From Plasmopara viticola (lineage: Eukaryota; Oomycota; Peronosporomycetes; Peronosporales; Peronosporaceae): a stretch of DNA of 64,000 bases. Below, piece after piece: positions 1 through 10,595 of this stretch (position 1 is its first letter; each line of letters opens with the position of its first letter). The translations under genes were made by a program, and so were the position numbers. The stretch is from assembly GCA_001695595.3 (NCBI GenBank), contig MBPM02000084.1:186001-250000 (forward strand), written 5' to 3'. Under the pieces are notes generated by a model. It saw nothing but the letters and a program-made list of their open reading frames with translations, did no database searches and was not told the DNA's origin.

Positions 1-1400
1 GCTCATAGGCCCTTACATATTTGACCACCCGCCATAAATGTGGGATCACCAATATACTTTTAAGACAGATTCTATCGACCCTAAAAAAATGACTGCTTAT
101 GAAAGCGTCAGATGTTTTCAAGGATATACTATACTTTGGGCATTCGTCATTTGGAGCAACTACTTAGTCTAGATTGGACGCATCCACCAAATAGTGGAGC
201 AGGCCGTCTGTCAATGCAAGTACAATCGCTGTCGAAAGATAAGTCACTTGACTTAGGCATTTTTTGCGTGTGATGGAGATTTGTGTAAGAGCCTTAAATA
301 GTATCCATGTTATCATATGCCTGACGAATGCGTTCATTAATAAAGCTTTCAGCTTAGCTTGTGTGAGACTGCTCATATTCCAATCTGCAAGCAAGAGCGA
401 AAGCAAGCACATTAAGTTGCCAGGATTGCATTCAACACAAGAGATATATTCCGCAGCTAATGACAACCATCTTGTCCTTATCTGGGCAAAGTGGGTTACC
501 AGCCACCGTGCATGGTCTGATCCTACAACAAAAGACTTAAATTTAAAGAATGCATTTAAACCTAACAAGTGCGTAATTATGACAATCACCTATTCGTCGA
601 AAACGGAGATTTATTGTTTGGTGGCTTTTGGGTGCCTGTAACAAAGCGAGATCTCTCAATCATTTCCGCTGCATTTACGCATAGCCGATTGCATAGTTTA
701 AAGCGTTGCGAGGCTATAGGGTTCGTACCGTACGGTAAAGCCAGATCCGAAGTGTGCTGAAGCTTTTTTTGACGCTATCAAAAACATCCTATTCTAGCAC
801 CATTAGTCTACCTATTTGAATAGATCGATCAAAGGACTTGCGAGACCCGCATATCGTCCATTGGGTCTAGTAAGGTTCAGATTCTACTAAACCAAGCCGA
901 GGCGACAATTACTATTTATCTCCGCACAAACCCCATAAATATATTTCGAAAGCAGCGGAGAAGTTGCTTTTCCTCCATAGCAGAGACGCGTTTGACGGAA
1001 GTGTCATGATTAATTTGCCTAAAACTTGGGCGTCCGCTGCCGAAGGTTTTACTTCCGGGAGACTATGGGCAATGATATCATCAAAATAGCTCTAGACGAA
1101 CGCTTACCAAACCGTCAACCGTCGGTGGGACATTTAGTAGCTTTTGTGGTATCACTGACCACTTCCACAGCATATCGTTAGGCGCTTTATCGCCGTAAGA
1201 GCTATATCTGACTTCCTCATTCGGAGGTGGCGATATTCATGCACCGAATTGAGTGCACGTAGCACGTTCTTTTTGGGATGGGTAATTGCTAAGGTAGCGA
1301 GTGTTCCATAGTTCAGCTAATTATAAGCATGATCCAGTCGCCACCTTACGTGCAATTTCGACCAACAAAAGTCGATGATAATTCGACTTCCGCACCATGC
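1..1400 (-). mobile_element. Decayed Ty3/gypsy retrotransposon pol (RT, RNase H, start of integrase)
   Basis: Minus-strand translation, switching frames and ignoring stops, follows gypsy pol in order. Around 1137-1290 lie RT palm-like segments including LWKWSVIPQ. The RT catalytic box YFDDII is intact at 1071-1088. A connection-like stretch (SVKKSF...) follows near 760-790. RNase H-like segments (GSDHARWL, then RTRWLSLAAEY and a CNPG turn) sit in the 164-589 open stretch. DGLLHYLVD and VVAPNDE mark the step into integrase near 100-200. Many stops and frameshifts interrupt it, so it cannot encode a polyprotein. It runs off the left edge and no LTR was identified. The right boundary is approximate. 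Confidence 0.8.
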
Positions 1401-4400
1401 TAGACTTTTTTCTTTTTCGGTAGATTAGGCATAAGCTCACACTGCTCTCATAGCAATAGTCCTGGTCTTGTGAGTCAGCACGAGATGAGCCTCGTTTCTT
1501 GAAGTCTAGCTTAAATTATGGATCTCTGAACAGTAAATTTATATATAACTTATACTGGATCCCCAGAACTTTCGAAACAAGCTGCAGCTTACGTCGCCTA
1601 AGAATCAATCCAAGACCTTTTTGTTTGAGCCAAAAAATGTATTCCGGTCCAAAAGAAGGATTTTCACCTTTAATACATCCATCTTGCGAACTTATTGGCT
1701 TTTGTTTGCCAAGAGCTCAGTAGCGGCAAGAACTTTATGGTCTAGTAGATTTGTCACCATACAAATAGTGTGCGTAGCGATTTTAGTCCAGATACGACGC
1801 CACTATTCAAAATCAGATTTGTTTTCTGCTTGCAGTCGTTGCTAACGTTAGCCATGAGTAACTATTGATTCTCCGACTCAAGTTTCTTACTCTGAAAGGC
1901 GTTGTCGCTTGGTGGAAATGCTCGCACAAACGTAAACACGCAAATTTCCCAAGCGGTTTCATTTTACGATTTAAAAATATGGCCACATTAGAAACCAAAA
2001 CACTTACAACCGGACTGTCTAGCATAACACAAGAGCTCTCGAGCTTGGAAAAATCAGGTTAACATCGTGAAATCTCTGCTGGCATTGTTGATGTGCCGCA
2101 GCGCTATGTCTACAATGGAGAGGCCTCTGACGCGCTTAAATTTCAAATTTGTTTCTTGTTTCTCAGGCTGGTAGCTGCTCAGTGACTAACTGCCCTGCAC
2201 CGCCATTTACGCAACAATGACTATCACATGTCAATTTAGCGCTATGATCTCGAAACAGCTATAGCAACGGAGATCGGGCAGAAGCCTTCCAGATATCAGT
2301 GTTTTGGAAAGAGCGCTGTATTGCAAACTGCGCACCTTGTCTTGCATCTCGCGTGTGGGAATATCAATGTTAAACTGCTAAGAAAACTGGCGCCAAGGCA
2401 GTAACAAGTTTGCGATTGTGACTTTCAAAGGTATGAGCAAATTTGTATCGTATGTCGTACAATAAATATGAAAAATATAGCTGTTAAAAGATCATGCATT
2501 GGTAGTCATTTTAGCGAAGGCTTTATTGCATCGGTAGCTTGTTTCACAATCTTAGCATTAAAATTGCTTGATCTCATCAGTAGGAAGTCGCCAACGTGCT
2601 CATGGAGAAAATCATGTATACTCACTTCTCTGGCCAAGGGCCATTTTCAGTGGCAATTTGCTTGAGTCCGGGTTTTTCAAGAGCCTAGTTTTAAACGCGC
2701 GGGCGGCGGCATCATTAAATCTAAAGACTGCTCCACTTAATTTCTCTCCTTAAGGTCAACGTAGATAATCATTTGTTAGATTTTAATTTGTTATTGTGCT
2801 TGCTAAACTCCAGCACATTGATTTGTCTCAAATCGTTTCACTTCTTTAGGTCGTTATTTTTACATTAGGATTCCACAAGTGACTAGTCTGGTCTTTAATC
2901 TCTCGATTTGATGCGCCAAAATTCAAAGATAGGATGAAACAGCCTGTTTGACCTAAAGTTCTGTGCGAAATGATATGGTCTTTAATTCTTGTTGCACATG
3001 CAGGACCATTTGCCACTAAAGCAAGGAAGAAACTGAAGCAGTCTTGAGTTTTTCACCTTCGAAAACGCATCTGAGTCATTTTCTATCGCTCGGTCTACCT
3101 AGCACACCTTTGTCATCGAAGTCATCACCAAACGAGCACGGCAAACAAAACCAAAGGCGGAGGTGTTTGAGAGCTATGTCTCGAAACGAAGACGACTCGT
3201 CTACCAGAAGTAAAATCTCAAACGAAATATAATCCAAGGCGAAAGAAGCATCGTAAGAGAAGATATATAAGGATAAGCTTAGAGATTCAGATACTTCTCG
3301 CAGGTAGCTAAATTGACCGAAATCAGAAATCATCAACACGGCTGGAGATGGGCAACCACCGCCGATGTTGGTGAAACTACCATCACGAGCGGAGTCACTT
3401 GTCCATATAATTACAATTACGATAGATATACGGAGGATATCCCTGATTGCTTTTACCTGCTCATTGCAGACCAAGACGTAAACAAATGTGCACACGTACA
3501 CCACTTCCAGATGTCACACCTTCTGCGGTACTGATAAAGGATTTATGTCTCCAAGAAACTTATTTCTTGACGCGAGCTGATGAATGCTAGGACAACTGCC
3601 CCTCTTTTCATTCAACTTATTTGCAACGCGTCGTAAAAAAATACAGTTATCTGCCTATACAAATAACAAATCCTCATCTTGTTTCAATAAAAGCCCAAAA
3701 TGATGTATTTGAGCTCGTTTCTTTTTCCAAGCTGACTGGAAACAAAGCACGCGTTTTGGGTCCTATCGATGACTGTAGGCTGCATTTAGTCTAAAGCCAC
3801 CCAAGAATACTTTTCAGTACTGTGGCCACAGCAAATCAGGTAAACGGCTTAATATGGAAGTGTATAAATCTCGAAGAATTGATGCAGGAAACCATTCGAA
3901 TATTTTTTTGTGTAAGACGTTAATCTTGCAGCCCTAAGAAGTTACAGTTTGTTTCTTAGGAGTCTAACAAAATCTTACAATTTAAATCTAGATTGCAGAT
4001 ATAGAGCCTGATTTAGTAGACACGGATCTCGTCAGCAACCGCGGCTTAGCTACACCATGTCCGTTGCTCTCAGATTGCAACAGACGTCCCGCGGTCATAC
4101 TATAGCCGATGACACGGATGTCAATATTTTGTCAATCATGTTGATCATCTCATTTCGCATAGAGGTCAGGGCATATGCGGGGGATCTTCTATTCTTACTC
4201 CGCTCTTCCCATTGATACGGTAATACTGATCTACAACGATTCAAGGAGCTTAAGTGCGAAGAAGTCACTTTAATCTCGACATTGTGCCATCTCAGCAGTG
4301 AGGCTGCGGCCGACCGTTCGCGTGCTATAAATTGATCCACATTTTGCTTGGAGGGTGTGCTGCTTAAAATCCAATCTCTGAAGGCTCTCGAGAGAACAAA

Positions 4401-4596
4401 TTCTGCATTGACTGTTTAAACAAAGGATGTTTTAAGATCTCCAATCTCACCGCAAACCGGTAAAATTCTCTAAAAATGTGCTTCCTTATAAATTTGTCAA
4501 AGAAACGATTGATCTTGCCGTGCACACACAGTCTTATGAATATTTTGCTCCATAGATTTGTAGCTGTCACGGCGACGGCTATTTTTATTACATTTG
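1401..4596. other. Gene-less AT-rich stretch, no supported feature
   Basis: About 3.2 kb with only short, unrelated open frames (none above 142 codons) and no recognisable domain. It is probably old transposon debris: the gypsy remnant on its left may extend into it, but I could not match the translation between 1500 and 2060 to gag or protease. No tRNA, tandem array or clear LTR was seen. Confidence 0.5.
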
Positions 4597-4605
4597 TGAG
4601 CTACC

Positions 4606-4893
4606 GGGGCTAAATGCTCGCGCGCTTCGGGCAGGTGCTCTCGGGCATCTGCAGGTCTCTAACGAGTCTCACCCTCGACGCGACGGTCTCCAGCACCGGG
4701 CGCCACCTGGGCTCTTACCAAGTCAGAGATAAACAAACTAATGGAAGACCCTCAAGACCTCGGTGCTGGCTGCACTGCCCGCCGAACGAGACTCGACGTA
4801 TGCGGACACCACTCTGTGCCGTGGACTAGCCAGACTGAGCCTAGCACGTGCATAATTTGGCAACGCGATAACGTAATACATTACATTACATTA
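4606..4893 (+). mobile_element. SINE-like retroposon, copy 1 (5'-truncated)
   Basis: A GC-rich 288-bp block, clearly unlike its AT-rich flanks, recurs at 10216-10496 with about a dozen differences. It ends in a short TACAT-type repeat tail and is flanked by a perfect 9-bp direct repeat TGAGCTACC (4597-4605 and 4894-4902), the target-site duplication. It lacks the 40 bp found at the 5' end of copy 2. Target duplication, 3' simple-repeat tail and 5' truncation together indicate target-primed retroposition of a short non-coding element. A TTCGAGC-type stretch near its 5' end in copy 2 resembles a pol III B box. The 71-codon frame inside it is not considered coding. Confidence 0.75.
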
Positions 4894-4902
4894 TGAGCTA
4901 CC

Positions 4903-5454
4903 CTCTGTTAATCAGTACAACTTGCCTTACTAGCGAGGCTGCTTCCGGATACAACTCTTGATGTCGTACGTAAAAATGTTATGTACGCCATTGTGTTAGT
5001 GTACAATAACTTGTGTCTATACATAGCCTTATAGGCATGATAAGCAATAAGTTATTTCTGTCTCCCATATGAGCCCCATGCACATCGGCTAGACCTCGTC
5101 AGCAATGCGCAAGATGTCACGACATATCGCAATTACTGTCCGATAAGCGCCGCTCAGTGGTTCACGTGCACCTCCTTCGAAGTCTTGTCCTTTACTTTAT
5201 CAATGTCGATGATGAACTTACCTACATTCATCACGACGACCCACTCAAGTTTCCTTGATTGTTCGCTGAGAGAACTAGATTCTTGTATTCATCTTAGTAT
5301 CTTGATATATATTAATCAACAAAATGATATGCTTGTACGCGGCACAACCTCAGCTTTGGTAGTGAAGGTTTAGAGGGTGGAATACCTCAAACCCATAAGA
5401 TTTTGTTAAGATAGGATAGGCAAAATTTGTGTACTAATTCATACTAGCAGCAGA
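4903..5454. other. Intergenic stretch downstream of the Aha1-like gene
   Basis: No supported gene. Bases 4975-5075 (TGTTAG..., then CATGATAAGCAATAAG) look vaguely like a copia-type LTR end, but no partner LTR or target duplication was found. The 3' end of the minus-strand gene at 5455 faces this interval. Confidence 0.4.
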
Positions 5455-6648
5455 TTAAAACGTGTGGTACTCTTCGACAAAAGAAGCTAGTTGGGTGGCA
5501 AGCGCCTTGCGGAAAGGCGAGCTCGATGAGTTGAGAGCCGCGTGCAACGCCTTGCCACTTTCCGACTGGTAACGAGAAGGCACGATTGCCTCCACGTCGT
5601 AATCGCCCCCACAGTCTGAGCTCAAGTCTAAGAACTTCAGCTCGCCAGCTACTGAGCTATCTCCCTGCTTCAACGTGCACGCTAGCGTGAACGTAAAGTC
5701 AAAAATATAGCGCTTTGCACCGCGAACCACGGCGATCGATGCATCGCCTTCTAAATTTGACACTTCCAGCGAAGTCACTACGCCATTACCACTGCCCAGG
5801 GGTGCCGAAATTCCCGATACAATCTTCTCCAGCTTGTTTTTAGCCCACACTGTCATATCCTTCTCCTCAAATGTGTTGCCTTGATTCCACGCTGATCCAC
5901 CGTCTACGCTCTTTATCTGCACCTGATTGGGGTTTTCCACCTTTTTAGGAGCAATGTCACCGATGAGTTGTTTAGCTTCCTCTGTAAGCTCATTATTAAA
6001 GAACGTCGTTACTCGGCCGTCCGCCAACTTCTTGTAACCACGAACGTGGCCAACGATCTTCGCATCGTCGTCCACGACTGTAGCTTTGGCAGTAGTTGGT
6101 TTAATTGTAGAAGCTGAGCTAGTCTGAGGTTTATCCACGCGAGTCACAACCTTCTTAGGAGCGGGAGCGGTCGAAGTCTCCTTCTCCATCTTGGCCATTT
6201 CCTGCACCTTGGTGTACAACGTGTTCACGGATTTGTTGTTAGGTTCCAGTGCTTTAGCCGAGTCTAATATTGTCAACGCTTCCTTGCAGCGATTAAGCTT
6301 TACGAGTGCCTGCGCTTTGCGAAAAAAGCCCTTAGCGTACGTGGCGTTCAGTGCGATACACATATCAGCGTCCTCTAGCGCTTGATCCACCTTGCCCATT
6401 GAACAGCGCGCAGCAGAGCGATTGGCATAAAATATATGCTGGAGCTGGAGCGGATCAGTCTCGTTCACGGCAATAGCGCGTGTGTACAATATTTCAGCCT
6501 CTTCAAGTGCGTTTTGCTGAAAGGCAGCGTTGCCACGGCACTTCAGCTCCAAAATGAGATTTTGTAGTTCCTTAGGGTTCGAAGGCACAGGTCCATGCAG
6601 AACGTCCGAGTGGCGCGAAAAAGGAAGTGCACCGTTTCCTTCAAACAT
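5455..6648 (-). CDS. TPR protein with C-terminal Aha1 N-domain (Hsp90 co-chaperone type)
   Basis: Single-exon gene of 397 aa. The ATG at 6648 is chosen because the frame upstream has only TTG before a stop. Residues 31-140 form a three-repeat TPR block (CRGNAAFQQNALEEAEILY, YANRSAA, AKGFFRKAQAL), the fold that binds C-terminal EEVD tails of Hsp70/Hsp90. After a linker rich in Ala, Thr and Lys (155-195) comes GYKKLADGRVTTFFNNEL (204-221). Residues 250-397 match the Aha1 N-domain (AWNQG...EEKDMTVWAKNKLEKIV), which stimulates Hsp90 ATPase in Aha1/Hch1. The C-terminal Aha1 half is absent. Inferred role: cytosolic Hsp90 co-chaperone. It lies 154 bp downstream of SURF2 on the same strand. Family assignment is strong; the exact partner is inferred. 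Confidence 0.9.
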   Translation of the reverse strand: MFEGNGALPFSRHSDVLHGPVPSNPKELQNLILELKCRGNAAFQQNALEEAEILYTRAIAVNETDPLQLQHIFYANRSAARCSMGKVDQALEDADMCIALNATYAKGFFRKAQALVKLNRCKEALTILDSAKALEPNNKSVNTLYTKVQEMAKMEKETSTAPAPKKVVTRVDKPQTSSASTIKPTTAKATVVDDDAKIVGHVRGYKKLADGRVTTFFNNELTEEAKQLIGDIAPKKVENPNQVQIKSVDGGSAWNQGNTFEEKDMTVWAKNKLEKIVSGISAPLGSGNGVVTSLEVSNLEGDASIAVVRGAKRYIFDFTFTLACTLKQGDSSVAGELKFLDLSSDCGGDYDVEAIVPSRYQSESGKALHAALNSSSSPFRKALATQLASFVEEYHTF

Positions 6649-6802
6649 TGCTTTCAATTTAGTCAATTAACTCGATGGATTTAATTCAATTGTGAACGTC
6701 CTTACTAATAGTAGCTGAAGATTGGTTCGAGAATTTTCGACACAAATTTCACCATAAAGACAAGGTCTATTGTAGTACATAAACAAATTGGTCCTACTTC
6801 TT

Positions 6803-7891
6803 CTAATCCAAACCAACGATTGTGCGCTTTCGCTTTACTAACCACTCGCCGGTCACAGTGTCAGCGTTCTTTCCCTTTGCAACTTCAAGCCTTCTCTTCT
6901 TAGCTGCCTCGATGCGAGCTGCCCGAAGCAGTGCTTCCTCCTCCTCTGCCTTCTTCTTCGTAGCCTCTTCTTGTTTCCAAATCGGCAGCTGCTTCTGATA
7001 CTTTGGCCCAGCAATGTGCTTCTTGACACTATCTTCATCACGAACAATAGCCAAGCCCGTCACGCTACACCACAATAAGTCTGGTTTTGATTCATCCGGG
7101 TGATCCACAAACATTGGTGCGTACTTTGCAAACGAGAGTTTGAGATTGCGAGCCTTTTGGTAGCGCTTGCCGCAGATATACGTGCTGATAATGTCCACGT
7201 CTGCCTTCATCTCGTGTCCTGTAGAAATACAGCGCACGCGCGAGTCACCGACAAAAGTCAGGTCCGGCGTCGATTGCACTAGTGCCTCCACTGCTTTACG
7301 CGCTTTGACGCCCGCGAGAGGTGCCGTCATCTTGTTTGTGATTACAACTTCGTCCGTAACAGTTAGTTCCTTCTTCTTTGTGGGAGACGATAAAGTAGTT
7401 TTGACAGGAGACGTCTTTACAAAAGGAGGCGGCTCTTTCAATCCGGTCTTAAAGGTTTCACTATTTGTAGATTCGATGGCGGTCTCTGCCAACGCAGGCT
7501 TGTCGTCGTCAATCAATTTGTTGTTCGTCGTAATCATCTCCTTGACTGTCTTTGTCTTCTCGCTGTCCGTAGAAAGAACCAATTCAGCCTCTGGCTGCAG
7601 CTTGTCGCTCTTGATTTCTGTCTCGACATCAACAGCCATATCTGCAGTCTTCTGCTTTGTAGGTGTCACCCTTTTGGCTAATGGCGACGCTACAGGAGTC
7701 ACGATGTCATCGCGGCCCAAAACACCGAGTAACACCTGTTCACCGTCCTTCGGGTGACTATCGAGGTATTTCATAGCGTGGCTCACAATTACATCGGATT
7801 TGGCATTACCCTTACACAGCTTTAACTCCTTGGCCAGCGCCTGCAACTCGCGGCGAGTTGCGGAATTAAGCGCCTCAAGAGCTCCACCCAT
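6803..7891 (-). CDS. SURF2: Surfeit locus protein 2 homologue with N-terminal SAP-like segment
   Basis: Intact single-exon frame of 362 aa starting at the ATG at 7891. Residues about 8-45 (LNSATRRELQALAKELKL...) resemble a SAP-type helix-extended-loop-helix. Residues 60-190 are Lys/Thr/Glu-rich low complexity. The SURF2 core is about 200-305, with its paired motifs: CISTGHEM at 221 followed by CGKRYQ near 240, then LWCSVTG near 272 followed by HIAGPKYQKQL near 292. A charged, probably helical stretch (KKKAEEEEALLRAARIEAAKKRR) and a basic tail KRKR follow, as expected for a nuclear or nucleolar protein. SURF2 is conserved in eukaryotes and linked to ribosome biogenesis (5S RNP interaction reported for the human protein). 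The N-terminal SAP-like piece is a weaker call than the core. Confidence 0.88.
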   Translation of the reverse strand: MGGALEALNSATRRELQALAKELKLCKGNAKSDVIVSHAMKYLDSHPKDGEQVLLGVLGRDDIVTPVASPLAKRVTPTKQKTADMAVDVETEIKSDKLQPEAELVLSTDSEKTKTVKEMITTNNKLIDDDKPALAETAIESTNSETFKTGLKEPPPFVKTSPVKTTLSSPTKKKELTVTDEVVITNKMTAPLAGVKARKAVEALVQSTPDLTFVGDSRVRCISTGHEMKADVDIISTYICGKRYQKARNLKLSFAKYAPMFVDHPDESKPDLLWCSVTGLAIVRDEDSVKKHIAGPKYQKQLPIWKQEEATKKKAEEEEALLRAARIEAAKKRRLEVAKGKNADTVTGEWLVKRKRTIVGLD

Positions 7892-7898
7892 ATTTGCA

Positions 7899-7911
7899 GG
7901 AAAAATGAAAG
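7899..7911 (-). promoter_or_regulatory. Candidate oomycete initiator-like element for SURF2
   Basis: On the minus strand the sequence CTTTCATTTTTCC lies 8-20 nt upstream of the SURF2 ATG and fits the oomycete initiator pattern (YTCATTY followed by a T-rich run). It falls in the 113-bp divergent space (7892-8004) shared with the dehydrogenase gene, so one short region must drive both genes. No matching element was found on the other strand. Confidence 0.35.
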
Positions 7912-8004
7912 GTATCTGACCAAGACTCTGACAAACAGACTAGATGCTGCCTTGACACACCAATTATGACCGAAGATAGGCTCCAACGCATCGATCAGCC
8001 GTAG

Positions 8005-9244
8005 ATGTTTTCGCTGCTAAAGACCCGCCACTATGTTCTGCGCCTCTCGTCTACGCGCGCTATGGCGGCTACCGCCACCAAACGCCCTCTTCGCGTCGGA
8101 ATTTTAGGTGTTGGACGTATTGGCCAAGTGCACGTGCAAGGAGTACAACGCACAAGTGCCGTAATTCACTGCATTCATCAGCCAGCTCAGGTGTGTGGAA
8201 ATAGCTGCAGCTGCTACTTAAATAGTGTCAATTAACTTTTAGCGCCAACGATGTGTGTAGGAAAAGTTGTACGATCAAGCTGAGAACATCGCTAAGAAAT
8301 TTGGAATTCCTCAGTGGACCAATGACGCATCTGAATTGCTAAGTCATCCGGAGGTCGAAGCAGTGATCATCTGCTCGCCCACGGACAAGCATGCGGAGCA
8401 AATTATCGAGGCTGCTAAGCACAAAAAGCATATTTTTTGTGAGAAACCCGTAGATCTTGAGCTTGACGCTGTCAACAAAGCCATCAAAGCAGTGCGTGGT
8501 CTGCTGTCCGTGAATTTGCAGTGATAATGGTACCAACATTTTGTTTTTGGTTTTTGCTTCTGGAAGACGGAAGATGCTGGCGTAAAGCTAATGATCGGAT
8601 TTCAGCGCCGCTTCGACGTCAATTTCTTACGTATAAAGGAAGCCATCGATCGTGATGAGATTGGAAAAGTTAATATGATTCGCATCACAAGTCGTGACCC
8701 CGGTCCACCATCTGTGAGCTACATCAAGAGCTCAGGTGGATTGTTTCGTGACATGACTATTCATGACTTTGACATGGCTCGCTTCCTTGTCGGCGACGAA
8801 GTCGAAGAGGTGTACACGATGGCTAAGAGCGTGAACCCGGACATTGCTGCCGCGGGTGATATTGACAATGCCGTAGTGCTGCTTAAGTTTTGCAATGGCG
8901 TGATCTGCTACATTGAAAACAGTCGTGAAGCAGTGTACGGCTATGACCAGCGTGTGGAAGTTTTGGGCTCTAAGGGTTCTGTTGCTTGTGGCAATATTCA
9001 CGCCAATCAGGTGGTGGTGTCTACGAACGAAAGTGTGCGTCGCGACTTGCCCCTGCATTTCTTTCTCGAGCGCTACATGGACGCCTATATCGCAGAAATG
9101 GAGGCATTTGTCCGTGTTTGCTCTACAGACGCGCCAGTTCCTGTGGGTGGTGATGCTGGTCGCGAGGCACTACTGTTGGCTCTTGCTGCGAGCAAGTCTC
9201 TGGCCGAAAATCGCTGTGTCAAGGTTGACGAGCTGCGTACTTGA
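8005..9244 (+). CDS. Gfo/Idh/MocA oxidoreductase, myo-inositol 2-dehydrogenase-like (three exons)
   Basis: Exons 8005-8190, 8261-8491 and 8567-9244 (introns of 70 and 75 nt, GT-AG, phase 0) give 364 aa. The first 27 residues are Arg/Ser-rich and could be a mitochondrial presequence; Met20 is an alternative start. The Rossmann loop GVGRIGQVH is at 35-43, the family EKP motif at 123-125, and GGLFRDMTIHDFDMARF at 196-212 carries the Asp201/His205 pair typical of inositol 2-dehydrogenases. These enzymes oxidise myo-inositol to scyllo-inosose with NAD. Odd point: residues about 53-62 (VIHCIHQPAQ) lack the acidic residue normally ending strand 2 of the NAD site. This may be natural divergence or a mis-placed exon end. 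Downstream exons are otherwise well conserved. It diverges from SURF2. Substrate is inferred. Confidence 0.85.
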
Positions 9245-9309
9245 TAGAGCTAAAGTACAACGATTACCACCACACACATCATTTTACCGTGTCTTTGCCA
9301 TTTAAAAGT

Positions 9310-10595
9310 CTGACATGAATTTGAGTAGTGAAAATCAAAGCGAATCCGTAAGATGACAAGATAAATACATTGTATCCGTATCAACAGTGTCCAGTACCAC
9401 CGTAATATTCAACTTTTCAGCCATCTGATGCTTGTTGCCTTGGCCATTTAGCTGGAATATATATAGTGGTGATTAAGTGCAATGCGGTGAATTCTGCTGC
9501 GAATGGCAAACTTGACGTAAAGGTCAATCAGACGACAGGAAGGACACATACAAAGAACGCTGTCTCCGGACGTGAATATTACAAGAGAAAAGTTTTTTCA
9601 TCTTGTCCAACATGAAATAGAACGACAGTATTGTATCATCTTCTGATTGGATATTAATCGCCAGCTGTTTCATAGCATTTCAACCATTTTTTAATCAAGT
9701 TGTTCAAGTCTTCGTTTCGACACTTTCAGTCACATTTCGAACTTTTTCCGTTAGTAAATCACCATGTTGGCATCAGATGAGGGTATCGACAGTGTCTATG
9801 ACGTCGGCGTCTGATGCGGATGTCGCTCAAATCAAAGCCGCTTATAGTGCTTCAGATGGTAGAAGCGAGAAAATATTCTACTCTAAAATAGAGAGGACGT
9901 CGTGATGTTGTCCGTCTTGTTTTGAACACAATACCAAAATCGGCTTTAGCAATTTGGAATATCGGCGGGAGAGCATTTAAATGGGTTCTTACGTGCAAAT
10001 TGTCAGTTGAGAAAGCAATTCCAATATATAGTGTTGGCTGACACAAGTCTTTACGCCGCCAAACAATGCGTACCGTCTTCCCTTCCAGCTTACCCGAGTA
10101 AAAAAGATTTAATAAATTCAATTTAAAAGCAATAGATTCTGCTGCCACTATTTTTTCATAAATAGATTGCAGTCAGCTTGTAAAAGGTTGGGGTGACGCT
10201 CTCCTTCCAAGCGCGGGGGCTAAATGCTCGCGCGCTTCGAGCAGGTGCTCTCGGGCATCTGCAGGTCTCTAACGAGTCTCACCCTCGACGCGACGGTCTC
10301 CAGCACCGGGCGCCACCTGGGCTCTTACCAAGTCAGAGCTAAGCAAAATAATGGAAGACCCTCACGACCTCGATGCTGGCTGCACTGCCCGCCGAACGAG
10401 ACTTGACGTATGCGGACACCACTCTATGCCGTGGACTAGCCAGACTGAGCCTAGCACGTGCAGAACTTGGCAACGCGATAACGTAATACATTACATTAGA
10501 TTGCAGTCATCGGCGATTACGCACAGACGCGGCTGGGACAAGAGTATTTCGAGTATATTCGACCTTTCTTTAAAAGCATTAAGTACAGAGTAAAC
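9310..10595 (-). pseudogene. Broken coding remnant interrupted by a SINE
   Basis: On minus, an open stretch (10595-10497, ending ...LCVIADDCN) stops at the SINE, and another begins on its far side (10148-9852, IAFKLNLLNLFYSGKL...). If the SINE and one target duplication are set aside, the two stretches are in register except for a one-base shift that falls in an A6 run just past the junction. Further pieces downstream (AMKQLAINIQSEDDTILSF near 9620-9680, GQGNKHQMAEKLNITVVLD near 9390-9450) are separated by stops or possible introns. No domain was recognised, so the original function is unknown. It could instead be an unrecognised multi-exon gene or part of a transposon. Limits are approximate. 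Confidence 0.4.
10176..10496 (+). mobile_element. SINE-like retroposon, copy 2 (longer)
   Basis: A 321-bp GC-rich element flanked by a perfect 13-bp direct repeat TAGATTGCAGTCA (10163-10175 and 10497-10509). From 10216 it matches 4606-4893 with about a dozen differences; 10176-10215 is extra 5' sequence (GCTTGTAAAAGG...) absent from copy 1. It ends in the same TACATTACAT tail. Because its target duplication lies directly outside the longer 5' end, this copy is probably full length or near it. The 5' part contains GCTTCGAGC, which resembles a pol III B box; no convincing A box was seen. It sits inside the broken minus-strand coding remnant. Confidence 0.78.

Noticed and set aside
3044..3534. 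Possible secreted effector or gag frame
   Set aside because: No signal peptide, RXLR or LFLAK-type motif and several frame breaks; not supportable.
4975..5075. Copia-like LTR end
   Set aside because: Only a resemblance of short strings; no second LTR, primer-binding site or target duplication.
7167..7757. 196-codon plus-strand open frame
   Set aside because: It is antisense to the well-supported SURF2 gene and has no domain; it results from that gene's codon composition.
9852..10148. 98-codon minus frame as a complete gene
   Set aside because: It starts at GTG, not ATG, and its reading continues across the SINE after a one-base shift, so it is treated as part of a broken remnant.
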